A stretch of DNA of 64,000 bases from Borreliella valaisiana VS116 (GCF_000170955.2 NZ_ABCY02000001.1:614194-678193); one strand, 5' to 3'. Positions 19,669-30,397 are shown, counted from the first letter of the stretch. The notes: a model not told the origin generated them from the sequence alone. A program made the numbers and translations.

Positions 19669-21645
19669 TTGCCTGATGATTTTTTAAAAAATTCTCTCAA
19701 TCAATTTCAATATGAAGCAGTTACCACTATTGAGGGCGCTCTTTTAATTATTGCTGGTGCTGGTAGTGGAAAAACAAGGGTTGTTACTCATAGAATAGCA
19801 CATTTACTTCTAAAAGGTATTGCCCAGAAGGAAATTTTAGCCTTAACTTTTACCAACAAGGCAGCTAATGAAATGAAAGATAGAATTAAAAAAATTTTAA
19901 AAAGTCCTCTTACTAATCTTATGGTCTCAACTTTTCATGCTTTTGGACTTTTCTTTTTAAAAGAAAATTATAAATTGTTAGGGTATAGAAAAAATTTCAG
20001 CATCTATGATGATAATGATAAAATTTCTCTTCTTAAAGAAATCTTACTTGATGAAGGTCTTTTCAATAAAAAAGTTTCTTTAAATTCACTTAGTAATGTC
20101 ATTTCACTTTTAAAAAATGGGATTCTTACTATTGATGATTTAAAGGAAGAAGATATAAATATTTTTAGACTTTATGAGGAGCGATTAAGGCTTTATAATT
20201 CTTTTGATTTTGATGATTTAATTTTAAAACCAAAAGAATTGTTAAGCAATAATTCTGATATTAGAAATAAATATTCTAAAAGATATAAGTATGTTTTGAT
20301 TGACGAGTTTCAAGATACTTCTTTGATTCAATATAATTTTATTCGTCTTTTAATAAATCACAGTAATTTGTGTTGTGTTGGGGATGATGATCAATCGATA
20401 TATTCTTGGCGTGGGGCTAGTTATAATAATATGTTACAATTTGAAAAAGACTACAGCGTTAAAGAAATAAAACTTGAACAAAATTATCGTTCTGCAAAAA
20501 ATATTTTAGATGTTGCCAATTCTGTGATTTTAAATAATAAAAATAGAAAAGAAAAGACTTTGTGGTCTTCAAAGATGTGTAGCAAAGTTATAGATGTTTT
20601 TATATTTGAGGATGAAATTCAAGAATCTGAGTTTATTGCAAGTCAAATCATAGAGCTTTCAAAGGGTGAAGGTTTTCAATCTAAAAATATAGGAGTTCTT
20701 ATGAGAACTAATGCTCTTTTTAAAAACGTTGAGATGATTTTTAGAAGACAGGGCATAAAATATAAAGTTTCAGGAGGAACATCTTTTTTCCAGAGAAAAG
20801 AAATAAAAGATATTATTTCTTATTTAAATGTAATAATAAATCCTAAAAGTGATTATGATCTACTTAGAATCATTAATGTTCCAAGAAGGGGAATTGGTAA
20901 GGAATATTTGAAAAAAATTAGAGATATAGCAGACAAAAAAGGCTGCTGCATTTATGATGCTCTTTGTGATATTGCTTTTTCTTTTGCAAACATTTCTAGT
21001 TACGAAAAGGCTTTAAATAAGCAGGTCATTGAAAGCATAGAAGATTTTGTATCTTTTATTGAGGAGTATCAATATAAATTTAGTATAACAAAAAACACGT
21101 ATTCTAATATAATCAAAGAAATGATAGAAAGCATTGAATATTGGGGATTTTTAGTTAGTGAAAATCCCAATTCAATCAAAGTGGCTGAATATAAATATCA
21201 AAATATAGAAGGATTTTTAAGTATAATTAAAAATTGGGAATGCAAACAATTTGGTGAATTAAAAGATTTAAGCAGTTTTTTAAACTATATAGTTCTTCAA
21301 TCTAATGAAGTAAGTGAAGAATCTGAAAATATTAATATTAATTTAATGACAGTACATTCTGCTAAAGGTTTAGAATTTGATTATGTATTTTTTATTGCTG
21401 TTGAAGACAATATTATTCCGCATCATAGAATCATTGAAGATAGTGAAGTTGGCTTAGAAGAAGAGAGACGAGTTTTTTATGTTGCATTAACTCGAGCAAA
21501 AGAGTCTCTTATCATCACTATGGCTAATAAGCGGAAAAAAGATAGGCAAATTTTTGAGCAGCTGCCTTCAAGATTTATTTCAGAAATTCCCAAAGAATTT
21601 TTAAATTTTAATTATTATGCAAATTTTGTTGAAAATAAAGCTTGA
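19669..21645 (+). CDS. uvrD: UvrD/PcrA-type superfamily 1 DNA helicase
   Basis: ATP-dependent 3'-5' DNA helicase for nucleotide excision and mismatch repair or replication-conflict clearance; 658 residues. Motif I is AGAGSGKT (residues 29-36), motif II IDEFQDTS, motif III GDDDQSIYSWRGA, motif IV QNYRS, and motifs V/VI LMTVHSAKGLEFDYVF and EEERRVFYVALTRAKE. The start is TTG at 19669, two bases after the cheD stop, with AAAGG about ten bases upstream inside cheD. UvrD, PcrA and Rep cannot be separated by eye. Confidence 0.94.
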   Translation: MPDDFLKNSLNQFQYEAVTTIEGALLIIAGAGSGKTRVVTHRIAHLLLKGIAQKEILALTFTNKAANEMKDRIKKILKSPLTNLMVSTFHAFGLFFLKENYKLLGYRKNFSIYDDNDKISLLKEILLDEGLFNKKVSLNSLSNVISLLKNGILTIDDLKEEDINIFRLYEERLRLYNSFDFDDLILKPKELLSNNSDIRNKYSKRYKYVLIDEFQDTSLIQYNFIRLLINHSNLCCVGDDDQSIYSWRGASYNNMLQFEKDYSVKEIKLEQNYRSAKNILDVANSVILNNKNRKEKTLWSSKMCSKVIDVFIFEDEIQESEFIASQIIELSKGEGFQSKNIGVLMRTNALFKNVEMIFRRQGIKYKVSGGTSFFQRKEIKDIISYLNVIINPKSDYDLLRIINVPRRGIGKEYLKKIRDIADKKGCCIYDALCDIAFSFANISSYEKALNKQVIESIEDFVSFIEEYQYKFSITKNTYSNIIKEMIESIEYWGFLVSENPNSIKVAEYKYQNIEGFLSIIKNWECKQFGELKDLSSFLNYIVLQSNEVSEESENININLMTVHSAKGLEFDYVFFIAVEDNIIPHHRIIEDSEVGLEEERRVFYVALTRAKESLIITMANKRKKDRQIFEQLPSRFISEIPKEFLNFNYYANFVENKA

Positions 21646-21759
21646 TGGGAATTATTAAATTTATTGAATGAATTTTAAGATTAATTTAGTATACTATATG
21701 AGTAGTTATAATAAATCTAAGCAGTTTATGAATTTGATTATAAGGAAAGGAAAGTTATT

Positions 21760-23190
21760 ATGAGTATTGTAATCTCTTTTTTTAAAGAGATATCAAAAAT
21801 TCCAAGATGTTCAAAAAATGTTAAAGGAATTATTAATTTTATTAAGGATAAATCCAAAAAATTTGGTTATTCTTTTAAAGAAGATGCTGTTGGTAACATT
21901 GTAGTTCAGATAAAATCTAACAATAATGTTGATATGCATCCTATTATTTTACAATCCCATGTTGATATGGTTTGTGAAAAAAATGAGTCTAGCTTACATA
22001 ATTTTGAAACAGATCCAATTGAAATTGTTGAAGAGGGTGGTTATCTTAAAGGGGTGGGAACTACCCTTGGAGCTGATAATGGGATTGGAGTAGCTATGAT
22101 GTTGGGTATTATGAGTGAGGCCAATAGTTTTCCTCATCCCGATTTAGAACTTCTTTTTACCGTTGATGAAGAGATAGGTTTAATAGGTGCTCTTAGTCTT
22201 GATCCTAAGCTATGTAGTGGTAAAAGCCTTATTAATCTTGATGGAGAGGAAGAAGGTTATTTTTTAGTTGGTTGTGCGGGATCAAGACATGTTGAAATTG
22301 TTTTTTCTCCTCAGTATAGTCTTGCAACAAAAAAAACAAAAGTGGAAATTTTGTTTAAAGGGCTTAAAGGTGGTCATTCTGGAGCAGATATTCATTTAGA
22401 TTTGGCAAATTCTTTAAAATTAATGTTTTTTGCTCTTTTTGAAATTAAAGCAAATATTGATTTTGAGATTGAAAGTATTTTTGGTGGAGACAGTAGTAAT
22501 GCAATTCCAAATGGAGCTAAGGCTTTAATCTTTATTAATGACAGTGATTATGATTTATTGAATAAAGAACTTCAACTTTTCGTATTTAAAGTTAAAAGTA
22601 TGTATTCTCTTGAAAATGAATTTGACATTATTGTTAATAAAAAAGAATTTTCAGCAGTTAAAGTTCTTGATGAAAATAGCAAAAACAAGCTTTTAAATAT
22701 GGGAATGGGATTTTTACATGGAGTTCAAAAAGTAGAAAATTATGAGAACAAGCTTATCAAGACTTCTTTAAATTTTTCAAGTCTTTTAAAAGTGCAAGAC
22801 AACTATATTTTTACTTTTTTAATAAGATCTTTATTGGATTTGGACAAAGAATATATTTGTAATCATTTGCAATCAATAAGTAATTTATCAGGAGCTAATT
22901 TGAGTGTAATTTATGACGATCCTTCTTGGCAGTCTGATAAAAGTAGCAGTCTTTTAAAACATCTTCAAAGTGTATATAAAGAGATGTATCTTGAAGACGC
23001 TAATGTTTCTTTAATACATGCAGGGCTTGAAACAGGTGTAATATCTTCTAGGTTGGGAGGTATAGAATCTGTTACTCTTGGACCTTGGATTGAATCGCCG
23101 CATACTACTAGAGAAAGGGTAAACATTTCTTCAACTATTAGAGTTTATGATTTTTTGAAAAAAAGTTTAGAAAGATTACAAAAATTTTAA
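21760..23190 (+). CDS. pepD: Xaa-His dipeptidase / aminoacyl-histidine dipeptidase (M20C)
   Basis: Zinc dipeptidase of the PepD (M20C) family, 476 residues, cytosolic, probably completing breakdown of imported peptides. Metal ligands and catalytic residues are visible: His67 and Asp69 in QSHVDMVCEK, bridging Asp106 in GADNGIG, catalytic Glu-Glu in TVDEEIG (137-138), and GGHSGADIH in the lid domain. The ATG at 21760 follows AAGGAAAGGAAAG. A 114-bp gap after uvrD contains TATACTATA-like sequence, so the gene may have its own promoter. Confidence 0.94.
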   Translation: MSIVISFFKEISKIPRCSKNVKGIINFIKDKSKKFGYSFKEDAVGNIVVQIKSNNNVDMHPIILQSHVDMVCEKNESSLHNFETDPIEIVEEGGYLKGVGTTLGADNGIGVAMMLGIMSEANSFPHPDLELLFTVDEEIGLIGALSLDPKLCSGKSLINLDGEEEGYFLVGCAGSRHVEIVFSPQYSLATKKTKVEILFKGLKGGHSGADIHLDLANSLKLMFFALFEIKANIDFEIESIFGGDSSNAIPNGAKALIFINDSDYDLLNKELQLFVFKVKSMYSLENEFDIIVNKKEFSAVKVLDENSKNKLLNMGMGFLHGVQKVENYENKLIKTSLNFSSLLKVQDNYIFTFLIRSLLDLDKEYICNHLQSISNLSGANLSVIYDDPSWQSDKSSSLLKHLQSVYKEMYLEDANVSLIHAGLETGVISSRLGGIESVTLGPWIESPHTTRERVNISSTIRVYDFLKKSLERLQKF

Positions 23191-23248
23191 TTTTTTAGTA
23201 TTTATTTTTAAATAAAAGTTGTATGGTTTTTATTATTCTTATCTTTTA

Positions 23249-23275
23249 TTGACTTAGAAATTAAATATCTATAAA
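23249..23275 (+). promoter_or_regulatory. Candidate promoter of the tRNA cluster
   Basis: TTGACT (23249-23254) and TATAAA (23270-23275) with a 15-bp spacer, 30 bp before tRNA-His. The short spacer lowers confidence; TATTAT further right is an alternative -10. Confidence 0.45.
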
Positions 23276-23305
23276 ATATTATAGTAATCATAGTAACTCG
23301 TTATT

Positions 23306-23379
23306 GGTGGTTGTAGCTCAGTTGGTAGAGCGTCGGGTTGTGGTTCCGAATGTCGCGGGTTCAAGCCCCGTCAATCACC
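23306..23379 (+). tRNA. tRNA-His (GTG)
   Basis: Complete cloverleaf with anticodon GTG in the loop TTGTGGT, D-arm GCTC...GAGC and T-arm GGGTTCAAGCCCC. The extra 5' G (position -1 at 23306) opposite discriminator C is the hallmark of tRNA-His. The acceptor contains one G-T wobble. First gene of a four-tRNA cluster. Confidence 0.97.
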
Positions 23380-23403
23380 CTGTAATCAATTTTATTTTTA
23401 ACT

Positions 23404-23477
23404 GCATTCATAGCTCAATTGGATAGAGCAGTGGACTTCGAATCCGAAGGTTGCAGGTTCGAGTCCTGCTGAGTGCG
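23404..23477 (+). tRNA. tRNA-Arg (TCG)
   Basis: Cloverleaf with anticodon loop CTTCGAA (anticodon TCG, reading CGA-type codons), D-arm GCTC...GAGC and T-arm with GGTTCGAGTCC. Acceptor GCATTCA pairs with TGAGTGC with one G-T wobble; discriminator G. Confidence 0.96.
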
Positions 23478-23556
23478 AAAATGTTATTTATTTGGTAGAT
23501 TGGGCATGCTTGCAAAAGCTTTTAAGTTTTTGTATACTAGTTTGAGTATGAAGTAT

Positions 23557-23637
23557 GCAGGAGTGGTGGAATTGGCAGACACGCTAGACTTAGGATCTAG
23601 TGCCTTTGGCGTGTGGGTTCGACTCCCACCTTCTGTA
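23557..23637 (+). tRNA. tRNA-Leu (TAG)
   Basis: Long-variable-arm class II tRNA. Anticodon loop CTTAGGA gives anticodon TAG; the variable arm is TGCCTTTGGCGT; T-arm GGGTTCGACTCCC. The acceptor GCAGGAG pairs with CTTCTGT including two wobbles; discriminator A as usual for Leu. Confidence 0.96.
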
Positions 23638-23642
23638 AAATT

Positions 23643-23714
23643 GCGAAAGTAACTCAGGGGTAGAGTGTCACCTTGCCAAGGTGGAAGTCGCGGGTTCAAA
23701 TCCCGTCTTTCGCT
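23643..23714 (+). tRNA. tRNA-Gly (GCC)
   Basis: Anticodon loop TTGCCAA (anticodon GCC), acceptor GCGAAAG/CTTTCGC fully paired, discriminator T as usual for bacterial tRNA-Gly. It begins five bases after tRNA-Leu and is followed by a run of five T, so the four tRNAs are probably one transcript. Confidence 0.97.
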
Positions 23715-23754
23715 TTTTAATAATTGTCAATAAGGTTTAATTGAGGCATTAACA

Positions 23755-25113
23755 GTGATTTTGAGTAAAGATATTAAGCTTCTTCCGGGTTCAAAAGTTG
23801 AGGTTATCATTAAAGTTTCAAAAAATGTTATTCGGGAAAAATATAACTTATTATTGCAAGACTATTCTTCCCGGCTTAAGATTCAGGGATTTAGAATCGG
23901 AAAAGTTCCTATTAGTATTATTGAGAGTAAATATTCTGAGGGTTTAAGAGCTACTGTTTTAGAAGAGGTGGTTAATAATTCTCTTAAAGAATTTTTTAAA
24001 GAAGAATCTAAAATGCCTTTAAGTTATGTTTCTCCTACTATAAAGGAAAAAAATTTAAAATTAAATCTTGATAAAGATTTTGAATTTACTTTTGTATATG
24101 AGACTTACCCTGAATTTAAAATTCCAAGTTTTAATGATATTGATATTAAAGTAGAGATTCCCGAAGTTTTTATTGATGATTCTGACATTGATAATGAGAT
24201 TAAGCGTCTTCAAATAGAAAATTCAATTATTATTGAAGATGAGGAAGGAATTGTCAAGAAAGATAGCATTGTTAAAGTAGATTTTGTTGAACTTGATGAT
24301 GTTTTAAATGAGATAGTATCAACAAAAAGACAAGACTTTGTTTTTACAGTTGGAAAATCTGAGACTTATTATGATTTTGACAGAGATATAGTCGGTATGA
24401 AAATAAATGAGGAGAGGCTTATAGAAAAATCTTATGTTACGGATTATAAATTTGAAGAACTTGCAGGTTCTTCAAGAAAATTAAAAATTAAGATTAAGAG
24501 TATTAAAAAAAGAGATCTCCCTTTAATAGATGACGAGTTTGCAAAAGATATTAGTGATAGGTATAATACACTAGATGATCTTAAAAATTTTATAAGATCT
24601 AATATTTTAGATCTTATTGAGGAAAAGAAAGAAGCTTTAAAGTTAAATAAATTTTTTTCTACTATTTCTGAAAAATTAGAAATAGATATTCCTCGCTCAA
24701 TGATTGAGGCAGAAATTGAAATTGCCTTTAAGGATATTGCAAAGCAAAACAAGATGAGTCTTGAAGAGTTTAAAAGCATATTTTATTCTTCAGGATATGT
24801 TGGTGGTAAGAACTTAAAAGATGAAATTCTTAGTAATTTAAAATCTAAGTTGATAATTCAGAAAATGGTAGATTTAGATCCAATTGAAGTTACTGAGAGT
24901 GATCTTAAGGATGAGATGACTAAGCAGTCTGAGAATTCAGGTGCAAGTTATGAGGAAATTAAAAAATTTTATGAAGATCAAAATTTGATTTCTTATTTAA
25001 AGGATGATATCAAAAGAAAAAGAGTTAAGAAAAAAATTTTGGCAAATCTTAAGGAAGTAAAAGGTAAGCAAGTTTTTTTTAAAGATTTTGTTAATTGTAA
25101 AATTTGTGAGTAA
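23755..25113 (+). CDS. tig: Trigger factor
   Basis: Ribosome-associated chaperone and peptidyl-prolyl isomerase, 452 residues. The N-terminal ribosome-binding domain has the tail signature as [15 protein letters not shown] (GFRxGKxP type). A central FKBP-like domain spans about residues 155-240 ([13 protein letters not shown]), followed by a long helical C-terminal domain. The start is GTG at 23755, with TTGAGG eight bases upstream; no better ATG exists in frame nearby. It heads a tig-clpP-clpX-lon run in one direction with very small gaps, a common arrangement of protein-folding and proteolysis genes. Confidence 0.95.
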   Translation: MILSKDIKLLPGSKVEVIIKVSKNVIREKYNLLLQDYSSRLKIQGFRIGKVPISIIESKYSEGLRATVLEEVVNNSLKEFFKEESKMPLSYVSPTIKEKNLKLNLDKDFEFTFVYETYPEFKIPSFNDIDIKVEIPEVFIDDSDIDNEIKRLQIENSIIIEDEEGIVKKDSIVKVDFVELDDVLNEIVSTKRQDFVFTVGKSETYYDFDRDIVGMKINEERLIEKSYVTDYKFEELAGSSRKLKIKIKSIKKRDLPLIDDEFAKDISDRYNTLDDLKNFIRSNILDLIEEKKEALKLNKFFSTISEKLEIDIPRSMIEAEIEIAFKDIAKQNKMSLEEFKSIFYSSGYVGGKNLKDEILSNLKSKLIIQKMVDLDPIEVTESDLKDEMTKQSENSGASYEEIKKFYEDQNLISYLKDDIKRKRVKKKILANLKEVKGKQVFFKDFVNCKICE

Positions 25114-25126
25114 AAAAATGGAGTTT

Positions 25127-25711
25127 ATGCATAATTTAATACCTACTGTGATAGAGCATACTGGAAATTATGAGAGAGTATTTGATATATATTCAAGATT
25201 ACTTAGAGAGCGTATAATATTTTTGAGTGGTGAGATTAATGATCCTAAGGCAGATACCGTGATTGCACAACTTTTGTTTTTGGAATCAGAAGATTCAAGC
25301 AAAGATATTTATCTTTATTTGAATTCTCCAGGAGGCAGTATTACTGCAGGTCTTGCTATTTATGATACTATGCAATATATAAAGCCCGATGTAAGGACGA
25401 TTTGCATTGGACAAGCCGCTTCAATGGGAGCTTTTTTGCTTGCTAGCGGCGCTAAAGGCAAAAGAGAATCTCTAACTTATTCTAGAATAATGATTCACCA
25501 GCCTTGGGGTGGAATAAGTGGTCAGGCTAGTGATATTAATATACAAGCTAATGAGATTTTAAGACTTAAAAAATTAATAATAGATATTATGTCTAATCAG
25601 ATAGGGATTGATAAGGAAAAACTGGCTCTTGATATGGAAAGAGATTATTTTATGACTTCAAACGATGCTCTTAAATATGGTCTTATTGATAGTATCCTAG
25701 TGAGGGAGTAG
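25127..25711 (+). CDS. clpP: ATP-dependent Clp protease proteolytic subunit
   Basis: Serine peptidase that forms a 14-mer and works with ClpX; 194 residues from this start. The catalytic triad is Ser99 in GQAASMGAF, His124 in MIHQPWGG and Asp173 in ERDYFMT. I chose the ATG at 25127 because [10 protein letters not shown] matches the family N-terminus. The ATG at 25118 and the in-frame leftward extension into tig are alternatives; the ribosome site for either start is poor (GGAG is only three bases from 25127). Followed 23 bp later by clpX. Confidence 0.95.
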   Translation: MHNLIPTVIEHTGNYERVFDIYSRLLRERIIFLSGEINDPKADTVIAQLLFLESEDSSKDIYLYLNSPGGSITAGLAIYDTMQYIKPDVRTICIGQAASMGAFLLASGAKGKRESLTYSRIMIHQPWGGISGQASDINIQANEILRLKKLIIDIMSNQIGIDKEKLALDMERDYFMTSNDALKYGLIDSILVRE

Positions 25712-25734
25712 TTTTATTTTCGGTAAAAATTTTT

Positions 25735-27027
25735 ATGGCAAGAGTAAAAGGTCAAAAAGTAAAAGAGTGTTCTTTTTGTGGGCTTAGTGTTGCTGAGCTT
25801 GGGGGTAATGTTGTTATATCTAATGGAGTAGCGATTTGTCCTGAATGTTCTAAAATATGTCACAATCTTTTTAAAGAAAAATTGTGCAAGTCGCTAGATT
25901 CTAAGTCTAATGGTTTACCAACTCCCAAACAACTTAAAGATCATTTAGATATGCATGTTGTTGGGCAAGAAGACGCAAAAAAAGTTTTATCTGTGGCTGT
26001 TTATAACCATTATAAGAGGATATTGAAAAATAATAAATATGATAATGGTATTGAGATTGAAAAATCCAATATACTTTTGGTTGGGCCTACAGGCAGTGGT
26101 AAAACTTTGCTTGCAAAAACATTGGCTGCAGAGATGAATGTGCCGTTTGCAATAGCAGATGCTACAACCTTGACAGAAGCTGGATATGTTGGTGAAGATG
26201 TGGAAAATATTTTACTTAAATTAATACATGCTGCTCATGGAGATGTTAGTCTAGCCGAGAAAGGGATTATTTATATAGATGAAATAGATAAAATTGCTAA
26301 AAAAAATGAAAACGTTTCAATAACAAGAGATGTTTCTGGAGAAGGGGTTCAACAGGCTTTGTTAAAGATAATTGAGGGTACTATTGCTAATGTTCCTCCA
26401 AGAGGAGGAAGAAAACATCCTTATGAAGACACTATTGAAATTAATACTCAAAATATACTCTTTATATGTGGCGGTGCTTTTGTTGGGCTTGAAAATATTG
26501 TTAAGAATCGAATAAATAAGAGTTCTATTGGGTTTTCAGCAATTGAAAAAAAGAACATAAGAGAAGACACGTCATTGAAGTATTTAGAAATGGAAGATTT
26601 GATCAAATTTGGTTTGATACCAGAATTTGTTGGTAGACTTCCTGTACATTCGTATCTTGAAAAATTAAATAAAGAAGATTTGATGAGAATATTGGTTGAT
26701 CCTCAAAATTCTATTGTTAAGCAGTATTATCATATGTTTAAAATGGACAATGTTGAATTAGTATTTGAAAAAGATGCTTTAGAATCAATTGTAGATGAGG
26801 CTATTCTAAAAAATACTGGAGCAAGAGGTCTTAGATCTATTTTAGAGGGTCTTCTTAAAGATGTTATGTTTGAGGTTCCTTCGATTAGTAGGACCAAGAA
26901 GGTTGTTGTTACAAAAGAGTCTGTTTTAAATACAGATATTAACCCATTAATTTTGGTGGGAAATGCAACTAAAAAACCTTGGGCAAAAGAGTTATATGAA
27001 ATCAATCTTAAATATGATAAAAAATAA
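25735..27027 (+). CDS. clpX: ATP-dependent Clp protease ATPase subunit ClpX
   Basis: AAA+ unfoldase that feeds substrates to ClpP; 430 residues. The N-terminal zinc-binding domain has four cysteines (12, 15, 35, 38: CSFC and CPEC). Walker A is GPTGSGKT near residue 118, Walker [11 protein letters not shown], pore loop GYVGEDVEN, and GGRKHPYED corresponds to the RKH loop. An IGFSAIE motif in a hydrophobic loop fits ClpP docking. The 3' end overlaps the predicted lon start by 32 nt. Confidence 0.97.
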   Translation: MARVKGQKVKECSFCGLSVAELGGNVVISNGVAICPECSKICHNLFKEKLCKSLDSKSNGLPTPKQLKDHLDMHVVGQEDAKKVLSVAVYNHYKRILKNNKYDNGIEIEKSNILLVGPTGSGKTLLAKTLAAEMNVPFAIADATTLTEAGYVGEDVENILLKLIHAAHGDVSLAEKGIIYIDEIDKIAKKNENVSITRDVSGEGVQQALLKIIEGTIANVPPRGGRKHPYEDTIEINTQNILFICGGAFVGLENIVKNRINKSSIGFSAIEKKNIREDTSLKYLEMEDLIKFGLIPEFVGRLPVHSYLEKLNKEDLMRILVDPQNSIVKQYYHMFKMDNVELVFEKDALESIVDEAILKNTGARGLRSILEGLLKDVMFEVPSISRTKKVVVTKESVLNTDINPLILVGNATKKPWAKELYEINLKYDKK

Positions 27028-29404
27028 AAAAGAAGATCTTCCAATTGTTATTTTAAAAGAAAATGTTCTTTTCCCCAATATGACACTGTGGGTAACCTTT
27101 GATAATGAATATGTAATCAATTCCATAGCCCAATCCATGTTAGAAGAAAGATTGATTCTTTTTGCTTATCCAAATGAATCTAATTATGACGAATTTGGCA
27201 GAGGAGGGGTTAAAAACCTATGTTCTGTGGGCACGTATTCTAAACTTATTCAAGTTATAAAGGTCAGCAAAGACGTAATAAAGGTTTTGGTAGAGTGTCA
27301 AAGCAGAGTTCTTATAGGCAGCGTTTCAAAAAAAAATGATTATCTGAGAGCTAAGGTTACTTTTGTGCCTGATTCTAGTGGGCTGAACAGAGAACTTTTT
27401 GCTTATTCTAAGTTTTTAAAAGAAACTTATGAAGTTTATAGAAATTCCTTGTCTTTAAAATCTTATGATAGTGATAATGAGCCAATTAATTATTTTGAGA
27501 ATCCAGGCAAGCTTGTCGATATTATAGCCTCTAATTCAAACTTAGAAAATAGTATAAAATTGGAGCTTTTGCAAGAGTTAAATATTAAAACCAGAATAGA
27601 AAAGTTAATTGTTAATTTAAATATTGAAATTGACCTTTTAGATCTCAAAAAAGATATTAATTCTAAAGTTAGAGCTAAGTTGGATAAGGGGCAAAGGGAT
27701 TATTTTCTTTCTGAGCAAGTTAAAGAGATACAAAAAAGACTGGGCAAAGATGAGAATGATTATATTGACAGATTAAATTCCAAAGATATTCCAGAAGATG
27801 TTAAATTTAAGATTGAAAAAGAAATTTCTAGATTATCTAAAATGCAGATGAATTCTCCTGATGCTAATATTATTAGAAGTTATATAGAATTAATATTAGA
27901 TCTTCCATGGAATGAAAATACTGTTATGAAAAATCATTTAAGCGAGGTTGAGTTTATCTTAAGAAATTCTCATTATGGTATGGATGAAGCAAAAGAAAAG
28001 ATAATAAATTTTTTAGCTGTTTATCAAATTAATTCTAAGGTTAAAGCACCTATTTTATGCCTTGTAGGGCCTCCTGGTATTGGTAAAACATCTCTTGTAG
28101 AATCTGTTGCAAGATCTCTTTCTAGAGAATTTGTTAAAATATCTCTTGGTGGCTTAAGAGATGAGGCAGAAATTAGGGGACACAGAAGAACTTATGTTGG
28201 TTCCCTTCCAGGTGTTTTTATTAGTGCAATGAAAAGATCAGGCAAATCTAATCCTGTTATTCTTCTTGATGAAATAGATAAAATTAATAATAGTTATAAA
28301 GGTAATCCAGAATCCGCTCTTTTAGAAGTTTTAGATCCCGAGCAAAATTATAAATTTATAGATCATTATTTAGAAATTCCTTATGATCTTTCTAATGTTT
28401 TATTTGTTACAACTGCCAATTCTCTTCATGGTATGTCAAAGCCACTTCTTGATAGAATGGAAATAATTAAAGTTGAGGGGTATTCTTATATTGAAAAGTT
28501 AGAAATTGCTAAGATTTTTTTGATTCCAAGTATAATTAAAGAGAGTTTTTTAGACAAAGTCTATATAAGAATAGAAGATGATGTTATTTTTAATTTAATT
28601 AGAAACTATACTATGGAATCTGGTGTAAGAGGACTAAAGAGAGTTTTAACTAACTTGATTAGGAAACTTGTAAGAGAGTTGCTTTATAAGTATTCTAAAG
28701 ATCAAATTATTAAAGGCAATTTTTATTCACCAAGTTCGTTGATACATGGAAATAATTCGATTTTTACTCATGATCCTGATATTCCAGGTATTTATAAAAT
28801 AATCAATATTAATAATTATTATAATTACGTTGATACTGAGTATAATTTGGATTTAATTAAGATTGACTCTTCTGGATTTGTTTATGGACTTGCCTGGACA
28901 AATTATGGTGGTACAGTTCTTCCTGTCGAGGCAATTAAGTTTGAGAAAAAAGGAGACATTATTTTAACAGGCAGTCTTGGGGCTATTATGAAAGAGAGCG
29001 CACAGCTTGCATATTCTATAGTTAAAACTTATTCTTCTAAGCTTAATTTCGATGTAAAAGAAAGTCCCGAAATTCATTTACACTTTCCAGAAGGAGCAAC
29101 GCCAAAAGATGGACCTTCTGCAGGTATTACCATTGCAACAGCAATTGCTTCAATACTGTCTGACAAAAAAGTTCCTTTGGATCTTGCAATGACCGGTGAG
29201 GTAACTTTAAAAGGTTTCGTTCTTCCTGTAGGTGGAATTAAAGAAAAAGTTTTAGCAGCCTATAGAAATGGTATAAACAAAGTTATTTTACCCAAAGATA
29301 ATAAAAAAGATTATTTTAAGCTTCCAGAAGAAGTTAAGGATAATATAGATGTTAAGTTTGTCTCCAATTTGGAAGAAGTTTTTGATTATTTGAATATTAT
29401 TTAA
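26996..29404 (+). CDS. lon: ATP-dependent protease Lon
   Basis: Homo-oligomeric AAA+ serine protease, about 802 residues from the ATG at 26996. N-terminal substrate domain ([15 protein letters not shown]), Walker A GPPGIGKT near residue 358, Walker [11 protein letters not shown], and a C-terminal protease domain with the catalytic Ser in DGPSAGIT near residue 708 and Lys in [14 protein letters not shown] near 750. I prefer 26996 because AAAGAG lies just upstream inside clpX. ATG 27014 has no ribosome site, and the frame stays open further left to 26963. The 32-nt overlap with clpX suggests coupled translation. Confidence 0.94.
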   Translation: MKSILNMIKNKKEDLPIVILKENVLFPNMTLWVTFDNEYVINSIAQSMLEERLILFAYPNESNYDEFGRGGVKNLCSVGTYSKLIQVIKVSKDVIKVLVECQSRVLIGSVSKKNDYLRAKVTFVPDSSGLNRELFAYSKFLKETYEVYRNSLSLKSYDSDNEPINYFENPGKLVDIIASNSNLENSIKLELLQELNIKTRIEKLIVNLNIEIDLLDLKKDINSKVRAKLDKGQRDYFLSEQVKEIQKRLGKDENDYIDRLNSKDIPEDVKFKIEKEISRLSKMQMNSPDANIIRSYIELILDLPWNENTVMKNHLSEVEFILRNSHYGMDEAKEKIINFLAVYQINSKVKAPILCLVGPPGIGKTSLVESVARSLSREFVKISLGGLRDEAEIRGHRRTYVGSLPGVFISAMKRSGKSNPVILLDEIDKINNSYKGNPESALLEVLDPEQNYKFIDHYLEIPYDLSNVLFVTTANSLHGMSKPLLDRMEIIKVEGYSYIEKLEIAKIFLIPSIIKESFLDKVYIRIEDDVIFNLIRNYTMESGVRGLKRVLTNLIRKLVRELLYKYSKDQIIKGNFYSPSSLIHGNNSIFTHDPDIPGIYKIININNYYNYVDTEYNLDLIKIDSSGFVYGLAWTNYGGTVLPVEAIKFEKKGDIILTGSLGAIMKESAQLAYSIVKTYSSKLNFDVKESPEIHLHFPEGATPKDGPSAGITIATAIASILSDKKVPLDLAMTGEVTLKGFVLPVGGIKEKVLAAYRNGINKVILPKDNKKDYFKLPEEVKDNIDVKFVSNLEEVFDYLNII

Positions 29405-29443
29405 AAATTTAAATATTTAAATTTATATTTTAGGAGTAGATAT

Positions 29444-29596
29444 ATGAAAGATGGAGTTAGAAAACCTTCAGGAAGTAGGGCGTCTTTTAGTGCTCAACCT
29501 TATGCTAAAAACTTAAAAAAGAATAACACTTTTTCTTGTTTTGCTAAAAGTAATTTAGGGAAAAATTTTTTAAAGGGTAAAAAAAAAGGTAAATAA
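29444..29596 (+). CDS. Small basic protein of unknown function
   Basis: A 50-residue ORF with a good TAGGAG ribosome site seven bases before its ATG, 39 bp after lon and just before a strong terminator. It is very basic, with about 15 Lys/Arg and a C-terminal run KGKKKGK. It has one cysteine, no hydrophobic segment and no motif I recognise. Position and ribosome site argue that it is translated, probably cotranscribed with lon. Its charge suggests contact with nucleic acid or ribosome, which is only a guess. Confidence 0.7.
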   Translation: MKDGVRKPSGSRASFSAQPYAKNLKKNNTFSCFAKSNLGKNFLKGKKKGK

Positions 29597-29623
29597 AAAA
29601 GTGGCTTTAATTAGCCACTTTTT
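29596..29623. terminator. Bidirectional terminator between the small basic ORF and rpsD
   Basis: Stem AAAAAGTGGCT / AGCCACTTTTT (29596-29606 and 29613-29623) with a 6-nt loop TTAATT, A-run on one side and T-run on the other. It lies between convergent genes, and its first base is the last base of the small ORF stop codon. Confidence 0.9.
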
Positions 29624-29655
29624 ACTTCTTTAACAATACAAAAATAAAAGGCATG

Positions 29656-30282
29656 TTATGCTCTCTTAGAATAATACTCTACAACCATTTGCTCATTAGC
29701 AAGTGTAGGTATTTCGTCTCTTGATGGAGCATGTTTTACTTTTATGTTCAAATCATCAGCGTTTACTTCTATCCAAGTTGGTAAATTTCTAAGAGACGAA
29801 GTTTTTTCTATATTTGATCTTATTAATTTTTTTAGACTGTCTTTCTCTTTTATTTGAATTTGATCATTTGCTCTTAGTATGATTGAAGGAATTGTAACTC
29901 TTCTTCCATTTAATATAACAATACCGTGAGAAACTATTTGTCTTGCGTGTGCTCTTGAGATGGCAAATCCAGCTCTGTATACAATATTGTCAATCCTTCT
30001 CTCAAGTAATGAGAGTAAGTTATCACCGGTAACACCATGATGTTTTTTTGCTTCTTTAAAAGTGTTTGTTAACTGTCTTTCGCTTACACCATAAGTAAAC
30101 TTTATCTTTTGTTTTTCTATCAATTGTTTTCCATATTCTGTGATTTTAGCTTTTCTGGCTTTTCCATGCATTCCGGGAGGGTGTGGTTTTTTTTTAAGGA
30201 TTTTGTCATATTTTGGTTGCTCAAAAATATTAATACCAAATCTCCTTACCAGCTTACCTTTAGCTATTTGTTTTCTGTTCAT
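29656..30282 (-). CDS. rpsD: 30S ribosomal protein S4
   Basis: Primary 16S rRNA-binding protein of the 30S body, 208 residues. Typical regions are YDKILKKKPHPPGMHG in the N-terminal third, the S4 RNA-binding domain (LLERRIDNIVYRAGFAISRAHARQIVSHGIVILNGRRV), and the C-terminal PSRDEIPTLANEQMVVEYYSK. The start is the ATG at 30282, with GAGG about seven bases upstream; the TTG immediately before it is too close to that site. It stands alone, away from other ribosomal protein genes, just downstream of the initiator tRNA. Confidence 0.97.
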   Translation of the reverse strand: MNRKQIAKGKLVRRFGINIFEQPKYDKILKKKPHPPGMHGKARKAKITEYGKQLIEKQKIKFTYGVSERQLTNTFKEAKKHHGVTGDNLLSLLERRIDNIVYRAGFAISRAHARQIVSHGIVILNGRRVTIPSIILRANDQIQIKEKDSLKKLIRSNIEKTSSLRNLPTWIEVNADDLNIKVKHAPSRDEIPTLANEQMVVEYYSKRA

Positions 30283-30310
30283 CAATTCCTCACATATTAA
30301 AAATAAAATA

Positions 30311-30383
<73 letters not shown>

Positions 30384-30397
30384 TCTTACAGTATAAA

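Noticed and set aside
23484-23699. 71-codon minus-strand ORF across tRNA-Leu and tRNA-Gly
   Set aside because: It is entirely antisense to two clear tRNA genes; its Arg/Pro/Ser-rich translation is the usual artefact of reading tRNA sequence. No ribosome site was seen.
25088-25126. Longer ClpP N-terminus
   Set aside because: It would overlap tig and add residues not found in Clp[11 protein letters not shown] is the family start.
30389-30394. TATACT as -10 for initiator tRNA
   Set aside because: It would start transcription at or inside the tRNA and has no -35 at the right distance.
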